In this document: piece after piece, positions 11,923 to 22,812 of the stretch
Numbering within the stretch: position 1 is the first letter of the stretch
Layout: every line of letters starts with the position of its first letter
DNA from: Beta vulgaris subsp. vulgaris
Taxonomy: Eukaryota > Streptophyta > Magnoliopsida > Caryophyllales > Amaranthaceae
Reading direction: 5' to 3'
DNA length: 64,000 bases
NCBI RefSeq assembly: GCF_026745355.1
Contig: NC_079205.1
Location: forward strand, 45,661,058-45,725,057
Made by a program: the position numbers and the translations under genes
The notes under the pieces: generated by a model
The model's input: only the letters and a program-made list of their open reading frames with translations
Told to the model about the DNA's origin: nothing
Database searches by the model: none

Positions 11923-11974
11923 GGGGCGAACAATACCTTGTAGTCTTAGCCATCTCTTGCAAACAAAAACCCTT

Positions 11975-13402
11975 ATGGATCCTAAGCAGCAATTAGGGAT
12001 GCCGGAAACTGATGAGAACAACGTTCCCGTTGACAAAGCACCCCCGGGGTTCTCAACTCCACTGCCGGCCGCTAGGCAAAGTCGGCCACCTGTTGACACA
12101 ACTAGGAAAACCCCTGAGACTCCCCAGGAAGACATCTTCCATACCCTGCAGAATATGTTCACCCCAGAACAACTTAGGAGTGCGACAGAGGTATTCCAGG
12201 CAATGGCTAGCGGTACCCCACCGACCGGTCCCCGGGCAAAGCGACCTCTGAGCAGAGCCCACAGCCCAGTGAGACAGCTCCGCTCACTGTGGACGGGCCG
12301 CCAGGGCGAGCGAGACCGGCATGATCAGGATCAGGTGGCAAACTCGAAGACCCCCACAGAGCAGGTGGGGGGTGAAGAGGAAGAAGAGGAGGAGGCGCAG
12401 GGCACTGAGGTCCAGCAGCATTCCTCCCAACCGAGAAAGGGAAGTGAATATCGGCGTAGGGCGCCGGTATCACTGCGAAATTCGCCTTTTTGTACTGCGA
12501 TTCTACAGAAGCCCATGGAGAAGCTGAAAATGCCGACATGCAAGTATGACGGCAAAACTGACCCAGAGGACCATATATCGGCCTATGAGGGTCATATGCT
12601 ATTATACACCGACACCGACTCGGTGTGGTGTAAGGTATTCCCATCTACCTTGATTGGACTAGGGCAAACCTGGTTTAATAGTATTCCGCTGGCAACCGTG
12701 TTTGGCTTCCGTCAACTCACGTCCATGTTCGTGACACACTTTGTCAGTAATAAGCGGCGTGAGAAAACAACCGGCGAGCTAATGTCTATTAAACAAGGGG
12801 AGACAGAAAGCTTGAGGGACTATGTCGGGCGTTTCAATGCTGAAGCCGTCACCATCCCAACACAGCAGCAGGAAGTAGCGGTCCTGGCCCTGATGACGGG
12901 GTTGAGAGAAAGGACCCCATTTCGCAGTTATCTCGGCAGAAAAAAGATGACATGCCTAACAGAGGTCTTGGGCAAGGCGAATGACTTTATCAGGGGAGAA
13001 GAGTTTGACAAAGCAGCTAACGCGAAAAGGCCGGCAGCCATAGAAAAAGATAAGGAGAAGGATAAGGATCGCCGGGACGATAAGTACCGGAAGGATAAAA
13101 AGTCCGAGACCACCGGCAGGAGAAAGGAGAACAACTCGGTGAAAAAAGGATTTGAAGGACGGCCGGACAAATATCACAATTATACACCACTGACGATATC
13201 CCGGGCCCGAATTTTCGAACTGCATAGCAAAGATGAAAAATGGCAAAGGCCGAGAAAGATGTACTATAAGGGTAGAGATAAGTCCAAGTGGTGTGAATTC
13301 CATGATGATTACGGCCACAAACAGATGATTGCAAAGACCTTAAGGACGGGATTGAAGACCTCATCAGGCGAGGTTTTTCACCCAGTACCAAGCAAGGACT
13401 GA
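11975..13402 (+). CDS. Gypsy gag polyprotein
   Basis: Open from the ATG at 11975; the open frame begins slightly earlier with a non-ATG codon. Length about 475 aa. The N-terminal ~170 residues are Pro/Glu/Arg-rich and disordered-looking. Residues about 185-345 are the retrotransposon gag domain, with the segments SAYEGHM, GLGQTWFNSIP, LTSMFVTHFVSNKR, IKQGETESLRDYVGRFN and GLRERTPFRSYL. A Lys/Asp/Arg-rich region follows, then CEFHDDYGHK near the end, which in relatives is part of a CxFH...GH zinc-knuckle-like motif. It would form particles and bind RNA. The frame stops at 13402; protease coding resumes in another frame. Confidence 0.85.
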   Translation: MDPKQQLGMPETDENNVPVDKAPPGFSTPLPAARQSRPPVDTTRKTPETPQEDIFHTLQNMFTPEQLRSATEVFQAMASGTPPTGPRAKRPLSRAHSPVRQLRSLWTGRQGERDRHDQDQVANSKTPTEQVGGEEEEEEEAQGTEVQQHSSQPRKGSEYRRRAPVSLRNSPFCTAILQKPMEKLKMPTCKYDGKTDPEDHISAYEGHMLLYTDTDSVWCKVFPSTLIGLGQTWFNSIPLATVFGFRQLTSMFVTHFVSNKRREKTTGELMSIKQGETESLRDYVGRFNAEAVTIPTQQQEVAVLALMTGLRERTPFRSYLGRKKMTCLTEVLGKANDFIRGEEFDKAANAKRPAAIEKDKEKDKDRRDDKYRKDKKSETTGRRKENNSVKKGFEGRPDKYHNYTPLTISRARIFELHSKDEKWQRPRKMYYKGRDKSKWCEFHDDYGHKQMIAKTLRTGLKTSSGEVFHPVPSKD

Positions 13403-16400
13403 TGCAAAACTCCCAGGGAGGACGAAAATAGTAACAGAAGGCCGGTAAAGGATAGGATCACTAAGATCTATGTCATAAGCGGAGGACCGACAAGAGGCGG
13501 CAGCATTCACGGGGCAAAGCCAGCCTGAAAGAAGTTCGCCACCAGGTGAACTACAACAATGCCAGGAAGTGGCCGGCACCTCCATCAATGTCGTCCGTGG
13601 CTTTTACCTCAGAGGACGCTAAAGGGATCGTTTACCCCCATGACGACCCTTTGGTAGTATCTCTGCGGATATCCAATGCAATGGTCCATCGCGTCCTGGT
13701 CAACGGAGGAAGCTCCGCCAACATTCTCTACAAAGAAATGTTTGAAAAAATGCGATTTGATGAAACATGTTTGAAGCCGGTCTCTTACCCGGTTATCGAT
13801 TTCACAGGAGCATCTGTTGTCCCAGAAGGGACGGTAAAGCTGGCTGTAAAATTAGGAGAAGGATCCCGTTCCAAGGACCTCATGGTGGAGTTTCTAGTTG
13901 TAGATGTCCCAGCGGCGTATAACGCCATCATTGGAAGGCCGTTGATTCACGACGCCCAGGCCGTCGTCTCCACATACCACCTTACCATGATCTACACTTC
14001 CAATGACGGAAATCCCGAGAAAATCAGAGGAAACCAAGAGTCGGCAAGGGCCTGCTACCTTACCGCGCTAAAACACTCTAACCATAAACGACCGGCTGAT
14101 ACACCGCCGTCAGAAAGAAAACAAAGAAGGCTGGAAAATAAAGCAAGAAGGATTTGTCTATGGAGAACTGCGAGGCAAGGCCGGCAGATCAGCCGAGACC
14201 CAGCCCAGAAGGGGAGACTGAAGAAATCAGTTTGGAAGAGGAGAGACCTGACAGATTGGTGAAAATTGGGGCCGATTTAGGTGAAGAGGTCAAGGTTAAC
14301 CTAATTTCCCTGCTAAGAGGTCATGCCGACATATTCGCTTTCTCGGCGGACGAAATGCCCGGTATTGACCCAGAGTTCATGGTGCACCATCTGAATGTAA
14401 ATGAGGATGTCAGGCCGGTAAAGCAGAAGAAGCGTAATTTCTCTGCCGAAAAGAACGCAGCCATAAAGGAGGAAGTGGACAACTTACTGGCAGCAGACTT
14501 TATTGAACCTTGTGATTACCCGGAATGGCTGGCGAATGTGGTGATGGTGAAAAAACCCAATGGGACATGGCGTATGTGTGTAGACTTTACCGACCTTAAC
14601 AAAGTTTGCCCAAAGGACTGCTACCCCTTGCTAAGAATTGACCAGTTGGTAGACTCAACTAGCGGCCACGCACTATTGAGCTTCATGGACGCTTTTTCAG
14701 GGTATCACCAAATAAGCTTGCTAAAGTCCGACAGGAATAAGGCGGCTTTCATTACAGATGCAGGAGTGTATGCTTACAAGGCCATGCCATTTGGGCTCAA
14801 GAGTGCCGGTGCTACTTACCAAAAGCTAGTGGACAAGATATTTGAGCAACAAAAAGGCAGAAACGTAGAGGTATATGTGGATGACAGCATAGTCACAAGC
14901 TTAACAGAGGAAGACCACATAGTAGACCTTGAGGAAACTTTCAAAACACTCCGGCAGCATCAGATGAAGCTAAACCCGAAGAAATACGTGTTTGGGGTGC
15001 GATCCGGCAAGTTCCTGGGTTTCATGGTCAGTAAAAGGGGGATTGATGACAACCCCAACAAGATCAAAGCTATCAGTGATCTCCCAGAGCCAAAGAGCAT
15101 CCGGGACATTCAAAAGCTGACCGGAAGGATGGCGGCTCTTACGAGATTCGTTTCCAAGTCGGCTGAAAAAGCCTTGCCATTCTTTAAGATACTCAGAGGA
15201 AACAAGAAGTTTGAGTGGGGAGAGGAGCAGAAGCAAGCCTTTGAAGGAGTGAAAAAGCACTTCCTGAAACTGCCAACCATAACCCGGCCAGAGTTGGGGG
15301 AGAAGCTGCAACTATACGTATCAGTGCCTAAGAAGACAGTCGCAGCAGTGTTACTAGTGAACCGGCAGGGACAACAAAGCCCCATATACTTTGTCAGTCA
15401 CGTGCTTGCAGGCGCCGAGCAAAGGTATGAGCTACTGGAGAAGATGGCCTATGCCGTCTTAATTGCAGCACGGAAGCTGAGACCATACTTTGACTTCCAC
15501 CGTTCAAGTCCTTACCAACCAGCCCCTGGAAAAAGCTCTCCACAACCTGGACACAACGGGCAGATTATTGAAATGGGCAATAGAGCTCTCGGGGTTTGAC
15601 ATAGAATACCGACCACGTACCGCAATCAAAGCCCAGGCCTTAGCAGACTTCATAGTGGAGACAACCTATACAGAAACAACAGAATCCACCGGCAGGTGGA
15701 AAATTGAGGTAGATGGATCAGCGGCCCAGAGTGGAGCTGGGGCCGGGGTGGTCATGACGTCCCCAGAAGGGGAAATCTTTGAGCATGCCATCCGTTTCGG
15801 GTTTAAAGCCTCCAACAATGAAGCTGAGTATGAAGCAGCCCTGGCCGGACTAAGTCTGAGCATTGCGGCTGGAGCAAAAACGTCATCATGATAACGGACT
15901 CGCGTTAATCTCGAGCCAAATAGAAGGGACGTATGAGGCTAGAGAACCGGTAATCAAAATACCTCAACCTAGTCAAAACATGGTAAAAGGGTTGCAGAGC
16001 TTTGAAGTGCAATTGGTTCCAAGAGCAGAAAACATGGCGGCAGATGCCCTGTCAAAGCTGGCAAGCTCCAGTCTCAGCGACAAGAAAAGGAACGTCATGG
16101 TAGAGACGTTAAAAGAAAGAAGCATAGAAGTTACCCAAGTGTTCGTTGATACAATCACCTCTGAACCGGAGTGGTACGATGGTATACTGACATATAAGCT
16201 CAAGGGTGAGCTCCCGGAAGATAAGATGGCGGCGAAAAAATTAAAAAGAGACTATGTTTGATACTGCGTCTTTCAAGGACAGCTGTACAAGAAAGGATTC
16301 TCATTGCCTTTGCTAAGGTGCGTCACGGCGCACGAAGCAACGAAAATAATTGAGGAGATTCACGAAGGAGTCTGTGGGAACCATATCGGTGGAAAGGCGT

Positions 16401-17401
16401 TGGCACTTAAAGCGCTGAGGGCAGGTTTATACTGGCCACAATGCTGACGGATGCCCAAACCTATGTAAAAAAGTGTGACAAGTGTCAAAGGTTTGCGCCG
16501 GTGATAAACCAACCGGCCAATGACCTTCAGCCAATCTTAAACCCAATCCCTTTCGCACAGTGGGGGTGATATAATAGGGCCCTTACGCGCATCCGGGGGA
16601 AGAAAGTTCCTGATAGTGGGCATTGACTACTTCACGAAATGGATTGAGGCAGAACCAACAGCAAAGATAACGGCTATTCAGGTAAAGAAGTTTATCTGGC
16701 ATAACATCATCACTAGGTTCGGCATCCCGATGGGAATAGTGATGGACCATGGCATCCAGTTCGATTGCGGCCCAATACGCGACTTTTTGCGTCCCTACAG
16801 CATCAAGTTTGCCTACTCTTCAGTCTGCCACCCTCAAAGCAACGGCCAAGCTGAAGCTGCTAACAAACAGATCCTCAATGCCCTGAAGAAGAGGTTAGAT
16901 GAGTTGAAGGGTGCGTGGGCCGACATGGTACCAGCAGTGTTATGGTCCGATAGGACTACCGAAAAGGAGGCCACCGGAGAAACACCGTTCAGGTTAGCTT
17001 TCGGAGCAGAGGCAGTACTACCGGTAGAAGTGGGGTTACCCAACTGGCGAATCCTAAACTATGAGGCCGGCTTAAACGAACAGATACAAAAGGAGGACCT
17101 AGATCTTTTACCGAAAATCAGATTGGCAGCAGAGCTGAGGTCGGCAGCATATAAAGACCGGATAAGCAAAGCCTACAATAAGAGAGTGCGAAGCCGTCCT
17201 ATCTCCAAGGGAGACCTCGTCCGCAGACGGATGGCCGCAACTGGAAAAGCCCATGTAGATGGAAAGCTTACGGCCAATTGGGAAGGGCCTTACTTGGTAA
17301 AAGAAGAGATAGTACCCGGGTCCTACCGGCTCGAAGACATGGCAGGCAAGCTGTTGAGAAATAGTTGGAACGCCAGTGTCCTTAAGAGATACTATGTGTA
17401 G
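13403..17401 (+). pseudogene. Gypsy pol with dual RNase H, broken by frameshifts and with a mutated protease site
   Basis: 13600-14000: aspartic protease; the usual DGGSSANIL motif reads NGGSSANIL (codon AAC at 13702-13704), so the catalytic Asp is lost, consistent with a G-to-A change. 14330-15010: reverse transcriptase with CVDFTDLNKVCPKD and the active-site YVDDS. 15290-15650: first RNase H, with a frameshift near 15500. 15690-16060: second RNase H (EVDGSAAQSGAGAG, NNEAEYEAALAGL, then RAENMAADALSKLA) with a shift near 15885. 16250-16500: integrase zinc region with a shift near 16440. 16616-17401: integrase core, DYFTKW, MDHGIQF and the NGQAEAANK Glu, followed by a C-terminal region ending at 17401. 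At least four breaks; no functional polyprotein. Confidence 0.9.
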
Positions 17402-17539
17402 TTAGCAGAAGGGCAATGTTGCCAGTAGGAGTGAATAATCAGGCGCTTATGTCGAGAAGATTTATCAATTTAATTGTAGGCAATAATTCTGGCATAGCCG
17501 GGAAGAGCCGTTTTATCTTAATAAAATGAGCATCTTCCA

Positions 17540-18350
17540 CACACAAAGTCTCAATACTGCCCAAATAAATCAGCATTATTGATTAATCAATCAATGACCT
17601 TAGCGGATCTGCTAAATTAATCAAAAGCGTGAAACCGGTCAATGACCTTCGCGGATCTGCCGGGATCAACAAACTAGACATTATTGGTTAGTCAGTCAAT
17701 GACCTTAGTGGATCTGCTGAACTAATCAATAGTGTCAAACCGGTCAATGACCTTCGCGGATCTGCCAGGATCAACAAACTAGACATTATTGGTTAGTCAG
17801 TCAATGACCTTAGTGGATCTGCTGAACTAATCAATAGTGTCAAACCGGTCAATGACCTTCGCGGATCTACCGGGATCAACAAAGTAGACATTATTGGTTA
17901 GTCAGTCAATGACCTTAGTGGATCTGCTGAACTAATCAATAGTGTCAAACCGGTCAATGACCTTCGCGGATCTGCGGGGATCAACAAACTAAACATTATT
18001 GGTTAGTCAGTCAATGACCTTAGTGATATGCTGAACTAATCAATAGTGTCAAACCGTCAATGATTGCGGTTGATAAAAACTAAACATTATTGGTTAGTCA
18101 GTCAATGGCCTTAGTGGATCTGCTGAAGTAATCAATAGTATCAAACCGGTCAATGACCTTCGCGGATCTGCCGGGATCAACAAACTAAACATTATTGATT
18201 AGTCAGTCAATGACCTTTTTCTCTAATCTATTACGTCAGTAACCTTCGAGGATCTGTCGGAACGAATAATTAAAAATTATTGATTGGTTAGTCAATGACC
18301 TTAATGGATCTGCTGAACTAATCAATAGTGTTAAAACCGGTCAAATGGCC
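17540..18350 (+). repeat. 105-bp tandem repeat (minisatellite) in the gypsy 3' region
   Basis: The start of the GACATTATTGGTTAG segment recurs at 17677, 17782, 17887, 17992, 18083 and 18188, i.e. a 105-bp period with one unit shortened to 91 bp. Each unit contains two related halves of about 52 bp, both carrying GTCAATGACCTT(C/A)G(C/T)GGATCTGC, so the array is a dimer-based repeat. About seven to eight units are visible, the outer ones more diverged. Tat-lineage elements are known to carry variable tandem repeats in this region that can seed satellites. Confidence 0.92.
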
Positions 18351-18697
18351 ATCATATATTTGCCTAAATAATAACAGTAACCATAATAATTGATTATTTT
18401 CATAACAATAAGCCGCCGATAGCAAATGGAGGCGTAATTGATCAAACCGACAAAATATAACAGGCAATAAAGACGATACGAAAGTTCAACAAAAAGTATA
18501 CTTCATTAATCAATGAAAGATTACAGTCCTAAAACTAGGCAGTCCACCACAGACGGTATGACCGCCACAAAACAAAAGCTACCAATTACAGAGGCGACAG
18601 ATCATCAGAAGGGTAAGGATAGTTTGGCTGCCCAAGGGAAAAGACGTTATGATCGCAGGGACCCTGTACAAAAAGGGTAAGGAGGGAGTCTAAAGAT

Positions 18698-21564
18698 TTA
18701 CTTGGCGGGCTCCTCCTCCTCATAACCGTCAACAACCACAACTTGCTCTTCCGATTTCTCAGGACCGGTAGCAGGGTTGACATTCTCAGCAGCATCATTA
18801 ACGGTTTCTCGCTCCTCTTCGAACTCAGCCCTGGGATCTGCATTCGCGATGTCGGCCTCAGTAACACCATGGTCCAGGACCTCGCCCTCAACCGGATCTG
18901 CGTGGACTAGTCGGATATGAGCATCCTCAACCCGGGCCAATCAAAGTCAGGGAAGGTGTGCTTGACACACCTCATAGCCGCATTCCAGCAGCCATTATAC
19001 CGGTTCAGCAGGCGAGAAACGAAGTCCATACCCTTTTGGTATTCCTTGACGGCCTCACGCTCTAGCGTCTTCGCCTCAGCAATCTGGTCCCGGAGCAACC
19101 GGATTTCCTGATGCTTGTTAGCTAGGGCCAGAGAATGATCCGCCACCGCCTTAACAAGGGCGGCATCAGCCTTTCCCTCAGCAGCAAGGGCATCATTCAT
19201 CTCGGTCTTTGCCGAGAGCAGCTCCTGCTCCTTGACCGCCATCTGGCCCTTCAGCGCACTATGAGCCGAAACTTCATTGTAGTAAGAAGATTGGAAGAAT
19301 CGGTACAGATCGCAAATATCTTTGCCAGACTGAGCTGACTGAAAAAAAAAACGAACAAAGAAGCCGGCAATTAGTACCGATTAAGGAGATGACAGAAAGA
19401 CAAAAAGCACTAACAAAGCACTTACCAAGGCCAAGTTGTGGGCGTGTACGGCGGCCAAAGCCTGGACCTCATCCACTGGGATGTCAAATTTCAGCTGGGT
19501 CGCCTTTAGAAGACGATACCCAAGATTCCCACCTTCCAGAGGACGGTCCAGCAACAAAGACTCATCATCCAGAATGTTGAGCTTGGGCTCAAATTTTTCA
19601 CTGTCCTTCACAGGGGACCGGCACCAGCGTTTCTTGACAATGTCCGGCAGATCCAGCCGGGCACGCTCAAGAAAGCCCACCTTCCGGGGCTTGGCAAAGG
19701 GCTCCAACCCGGGTACCATCTCCAGCAGTGTCAGCTGCTTATAAATTTTTGGCCGCAAGGAGGAGCTGCCGACCTCAGAAACCCTACCGGAGATCAAGCC
19801 GGTAGGTTTAGGAACCACAACAACAGGAGTCTTCGTAGCCGCCTTCTTCGCGGCCAGCTGCTCCTTGGCCGTTTCAGCTTTCCGTTTTTGAGGAACGGAA
19901 GAAGAGATGCGATGTTGAAGGGGCATTGAATCCCTGTCATCCTCATCAGCACTGGAGCCCCTACCGACCCCGCGACCGCCACGGCCTCCCCGGCCGCCGG
20001 ATGGCGCCGGGATGGGAATAAAACGGCGGGCTGGTTTAGGAGGCATGTTGCTTATCGGCCTGTACTGGTGATCAACGTGGAGCGCCTCCCGAATCAAAAA
20101 GTCCTGGCCTGAAGACAAATTCAAGAACAAAAACGACAAATTAAGTAGCAACAGTGATCATACTACAAATAGAAACAAGACGGTGAAAGCAGTTAAAGTT
20201 TTACACACCGTAGGGGTCAGAACGGCAAAACCCTAGAGCCGACAAGGCAGGGTTGCTAAATATGTACGTGGCGTGGGGCAGCCAGTATTTAGGCACAGCT
20301 ATTTGCTTTTTACCCCTCAAAGCCGGTATTGAGGTTGAGGTAAAAAAGTCATAAGCCTCTTTCTCCCGGCGAGTAAGACCCCGGTCACGAATATGCTCCA
20401 TTCGAGATCGAGGCTTGGTCCAATGCCGGCGTAGAGGATAACTCTCGGGAACTCGTACCCAGAAGAACCTATCCCTCCAGTTCTTGAGGGAGGTAAGTTT
20501 GGGGTACACAGTCAGCTTGCGAGCCTTGGTGTACAAAGACATCCATCCACCTCGGCCTTCATCCGCCCCGTCCCGGGATCTTTTCTTCTTCCCGGCTCCT
20601 TTTCCCTTAGCGGATCCATCCTCCTTGATCCAGTGCAGCTTCCTAAATAAATTTAGGGTTTCCGAAAATCCCTTATACCGGACAACCCAGGCATATCCCA
20701 TCAAATTCCGCCATCCTAAAGGGGTCAGCTGGGCAAGGCAGATGTTCCAGGCCTGGAATACTTTGACGAAGAAAGGGTCCAATGGGAATCTCAGCCCAAA
20801 ATCCAGCATATGGGCATAAATGGCAATATGGCCGGGAGGACAGTCAGTCACACAACTTCCCTTGGCCGGGAGCGCTAGTTTGTATTCGTCCGGGAAGGCA
20901 AAGTACTGGGGCCCCTTAGTCAGGAATTTGCTTCCCCTGCATATATCGGCCCAATCCCAGTCGACACTCACCACACGGGCACTGCCGGGCTCATTGGGAG
21001 GCAAAAACGGTTCGGCTAAGCCCTCCTCATCCGATTCCTCAGGAATCACTTCGGGGGGTCTTCCCGGTCAAAATCATCCTCAGCCTCTAAGGTGGTAGAC
21101 TCCTCATCTGAATCCTCTAAACGCCTCTCTATGCTCTCGACGGCATCTGAGTGCACAGGAGACGCCGGTATCTCTCTAGGCCTAGGTCTGGTAGAAGTTT
21201 CCCCTATTTCAAAAGTGGACCTGGGGGCTGGAGATGTCACGGTAGGAAAGAGTTCTGGAAATCGCTCAGCTAAACCCACCATGGTCCCGTATTGACCGTA
21301 TACATTCACTCCCAGGGCCGCAGCCTGATCTACTACCATTCCTAGGGGAAAGGCTCGGATTGCCGGTTTATTATCTTGCCTACCGGAAGTGCTACAGTTA
21401 TCTTGGCTATTGGTCCTAAGTTCCGAAGAAGGATTAATTATGGGAGAGTCGTTAACTTCTACAGACCTAATAGAGGTACTGTCGGACTCTACGTCACTTT
21501 TCGTCATGACAGAAGGACTCCTAGAGATGTCTTGTGAATCGGAATGTTCAGAATTGGAAGACAT
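18698..21564 (-). pseudogene. Antisense spliced gene inside the gypsy element (putative gypsy-type transposon protein, coiled-coil C-terminus)
   Basis: Best start is the ATG at 21564 (MSSNSEHSDS), not the one at 21786, which lies too close to the TATA box. Exon 1 (to about 20209) encodes an acidic N-terminus and then a domain like the Pfam 'putative gypsy type transposon' family: DCPPGHIAIYAHMLDFGLRFPL, then QLTPLGWRNLMGYAWV. One shift interrupts it at 21046-21062, in a run of six G. Intron 1 is about 20109-20208 (GT-AG). Exon 2 carries a GGRGGRG basic stretch and LELARLDLPDI-type sequence; intron 2 is about 19341-19424 with a strong polypyrimidine-AG acceptor. Exon 3 is coiled-coil (19242-18940), then an acidic tail ending at 18698, with another shift near 18940. 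Function unknown; such antisense ORFs are known in Retand-like elements. Confidence 0.75.
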
Positions 21565-21794
21565 TATAAATAAGACGGTATGAAAGATGGGGAAAAAGTT
21601 TTGATGAAAATACCTGGAAACAAGGATGCGAAGAGAAAATACACCGGAATCAACCGTTAGCGTGGGGCCGGAATGGGAGATCAAGCAAATACCGCCAGAA
21701 ACACAGAAAGGGATTTTTGAGAGAGAAAGTCCGATATGAACGCAATTGCAAGAGAGAGAATGTGAGAAATGAGAAGCGGAGGTCAAGCAAGGGG

Positions 21795-21802
21795 TATTTA
21801 TA
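21795..21802 (-). promoter_or_regulatory. TATA box for the antisense gene
   Basis: TATAAATA read on the minus strand, about 230 bases before the proposed ATG at 21564, leaving a plausible leader. It lies in the unique region between the antisense ORF and the 3' LTR, so the antisense gene appears to have its own promoter. Inferred from sequence only. Confidence 0.6.
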
Positions 21803-22045
21803 AGAGAAATCGCGGTCGAGATTAAGCGACTCTTCGTCTTCCCATCCCGATCATGCCACGTGTTTAGGATGCACCCTGCTGTGAAGCAGTTGCTCCTGGA
21901 GAGCTTTTAATGCAGGTGCGCAGCTCGAGGCGACGTTTGAAATTCTCTGGCCAACGTTTCGCATTCTTCCTCCAAAAAATAGATCAGCATTTGCCATAAC
22001 GGTGTTAAACCTACTAAGCAGGATATGTCTATGCTAGTCATACCG

Positions 22046-22059
22046 GCTTGGGGGCTAGT
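22046..22059 (+). other. Polypurine tract of the gypsy element
   Basis: A G-rich run (GCTTGGGGGCTAGT) abuts the TG of the 3' LTR at 22060; this is the usual plus-strand priming position. Confidence 0.65.
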
Positions 22060-22507
22060 TGTATGGGGGCTGACTAAGTTCCATACCGGTTTTCATAATA
22101 CCAGTCTAATAGCTTTTGGGCTTACGAGCCTGGGCTTAAATCCAGTCTATATTTCCAACGCCTACGGGCCTAAAAGATATACTTTCAGTAAAAGATAAGA
22201 ATATATCCTAAGGGAATATTCCTGGGGATATCTCTCGTAAATACCGGGCCCAACCAAGATATATGGGCTTATTCGGGTCCCTATAAATACTCTGTTGATC
22301 TGAGTCATGAGGTACGTTCACGAATCCCAATACATTACACTTGAGAGCTACCGGCTTTTAACCTAATACTGACTTAGGCATCGGAGGGGCGTTCCTCGGA
22401 TCAACCCCCGAGGTTAGTTTACTTACTCTCTTTTGCAGGGATCCAAACCGGCTTCAATACAAGGACTTAACGATTCAAGACCCTGTAATTTGTCCCATAC
22501 CGGAACA
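22060..22507 (+). repeat. Gypsy 3' LTR
   Basis: 448 bp, TGTATGGGGG to CGGAACA. Differs from the 5' LTR by about 10 substitutions and one 2-bp (AT) insertion. Confidence 0.95.
22282..22290 (+). promoter_or_regulatory. TATA box of the gypsy 3' LTR
   Basis: TATAAATAC at the position equivalent to 11681-11689. Confidence 0.6.
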
Positions 22508-22512
22508 AGTAT
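22508..22512. repeat. Target-site duplication, right copy (AGTAT)
   Basis: Identical to 11456-11460. The interrupted copia reading continues directly after it. Confidence 0.9.
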
Positions 22513-22812
22513 TCTGCTTCTTCTTCTTTTGTTCCAAATAAGTTGCATGTTAGTCCTATTTTGCGTTCCTCAAATGATACAATTACTTCATGTTCTTTTG
22601 TATATCTCAGCATGTAAACTCTGTTAATAAATCAAATTATCATATTACTTTGTCTCTTATACACAGTAGGCTTGGTCATATTTCTCTTAGCAAAATGAAA
22701 CACTTGTCTATTACATACGACAAAATTCTCAAATATTATTATGATGTAAGAGATCTGAAAATTACAAAGCTTAAAAGAGCATATATACAAGAGGGTTGTT
22801 TAATCAACTAGA
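22513..22812 (+). pseudogene. Old copia remnant, right part (pre-integrase domain)
   Basis: Resumes the frame cut at 11460. Near 22655-22720 it encodes LSLIHSRLGHISLSKMKHL, the gag-pre-integrase motif that follows protease in copia elements. The reading then decays; I lose the element after about 22812. Confidence 0.78.

Larger units (their letters stand above)
11461..22507 (+). mobile_element. Ty3/gypsy LTR retrotransposon, Tat lineage (Retand-like), complete but coding-defective
   Basis: Bounded by 446/448-bp LTRs and an AGTAT duplication. Order: LTR, primer-binding site, gag, protease, reverse transcriptase, RNase H, a second RNase H, integrase, a 105-bp minisatellite, an antisense gene, polypurine tract, LTR. 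Integrase after reverse transcriptase makes it gypsy; the second RNase H after the first is a hallmark of the Tat group; an antisense ORF between pol and the 3' LTR is known from Retand-type elements. The LTRs differ by about 10 substitutions and one 2-bp indel (about 2.2%). At the commonly assumed 1.3e-8 per site per year that is near 0.9 million years; the rate is an assumption. GC content is clearly above the surrounding DNA. Confidence 0.93.
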
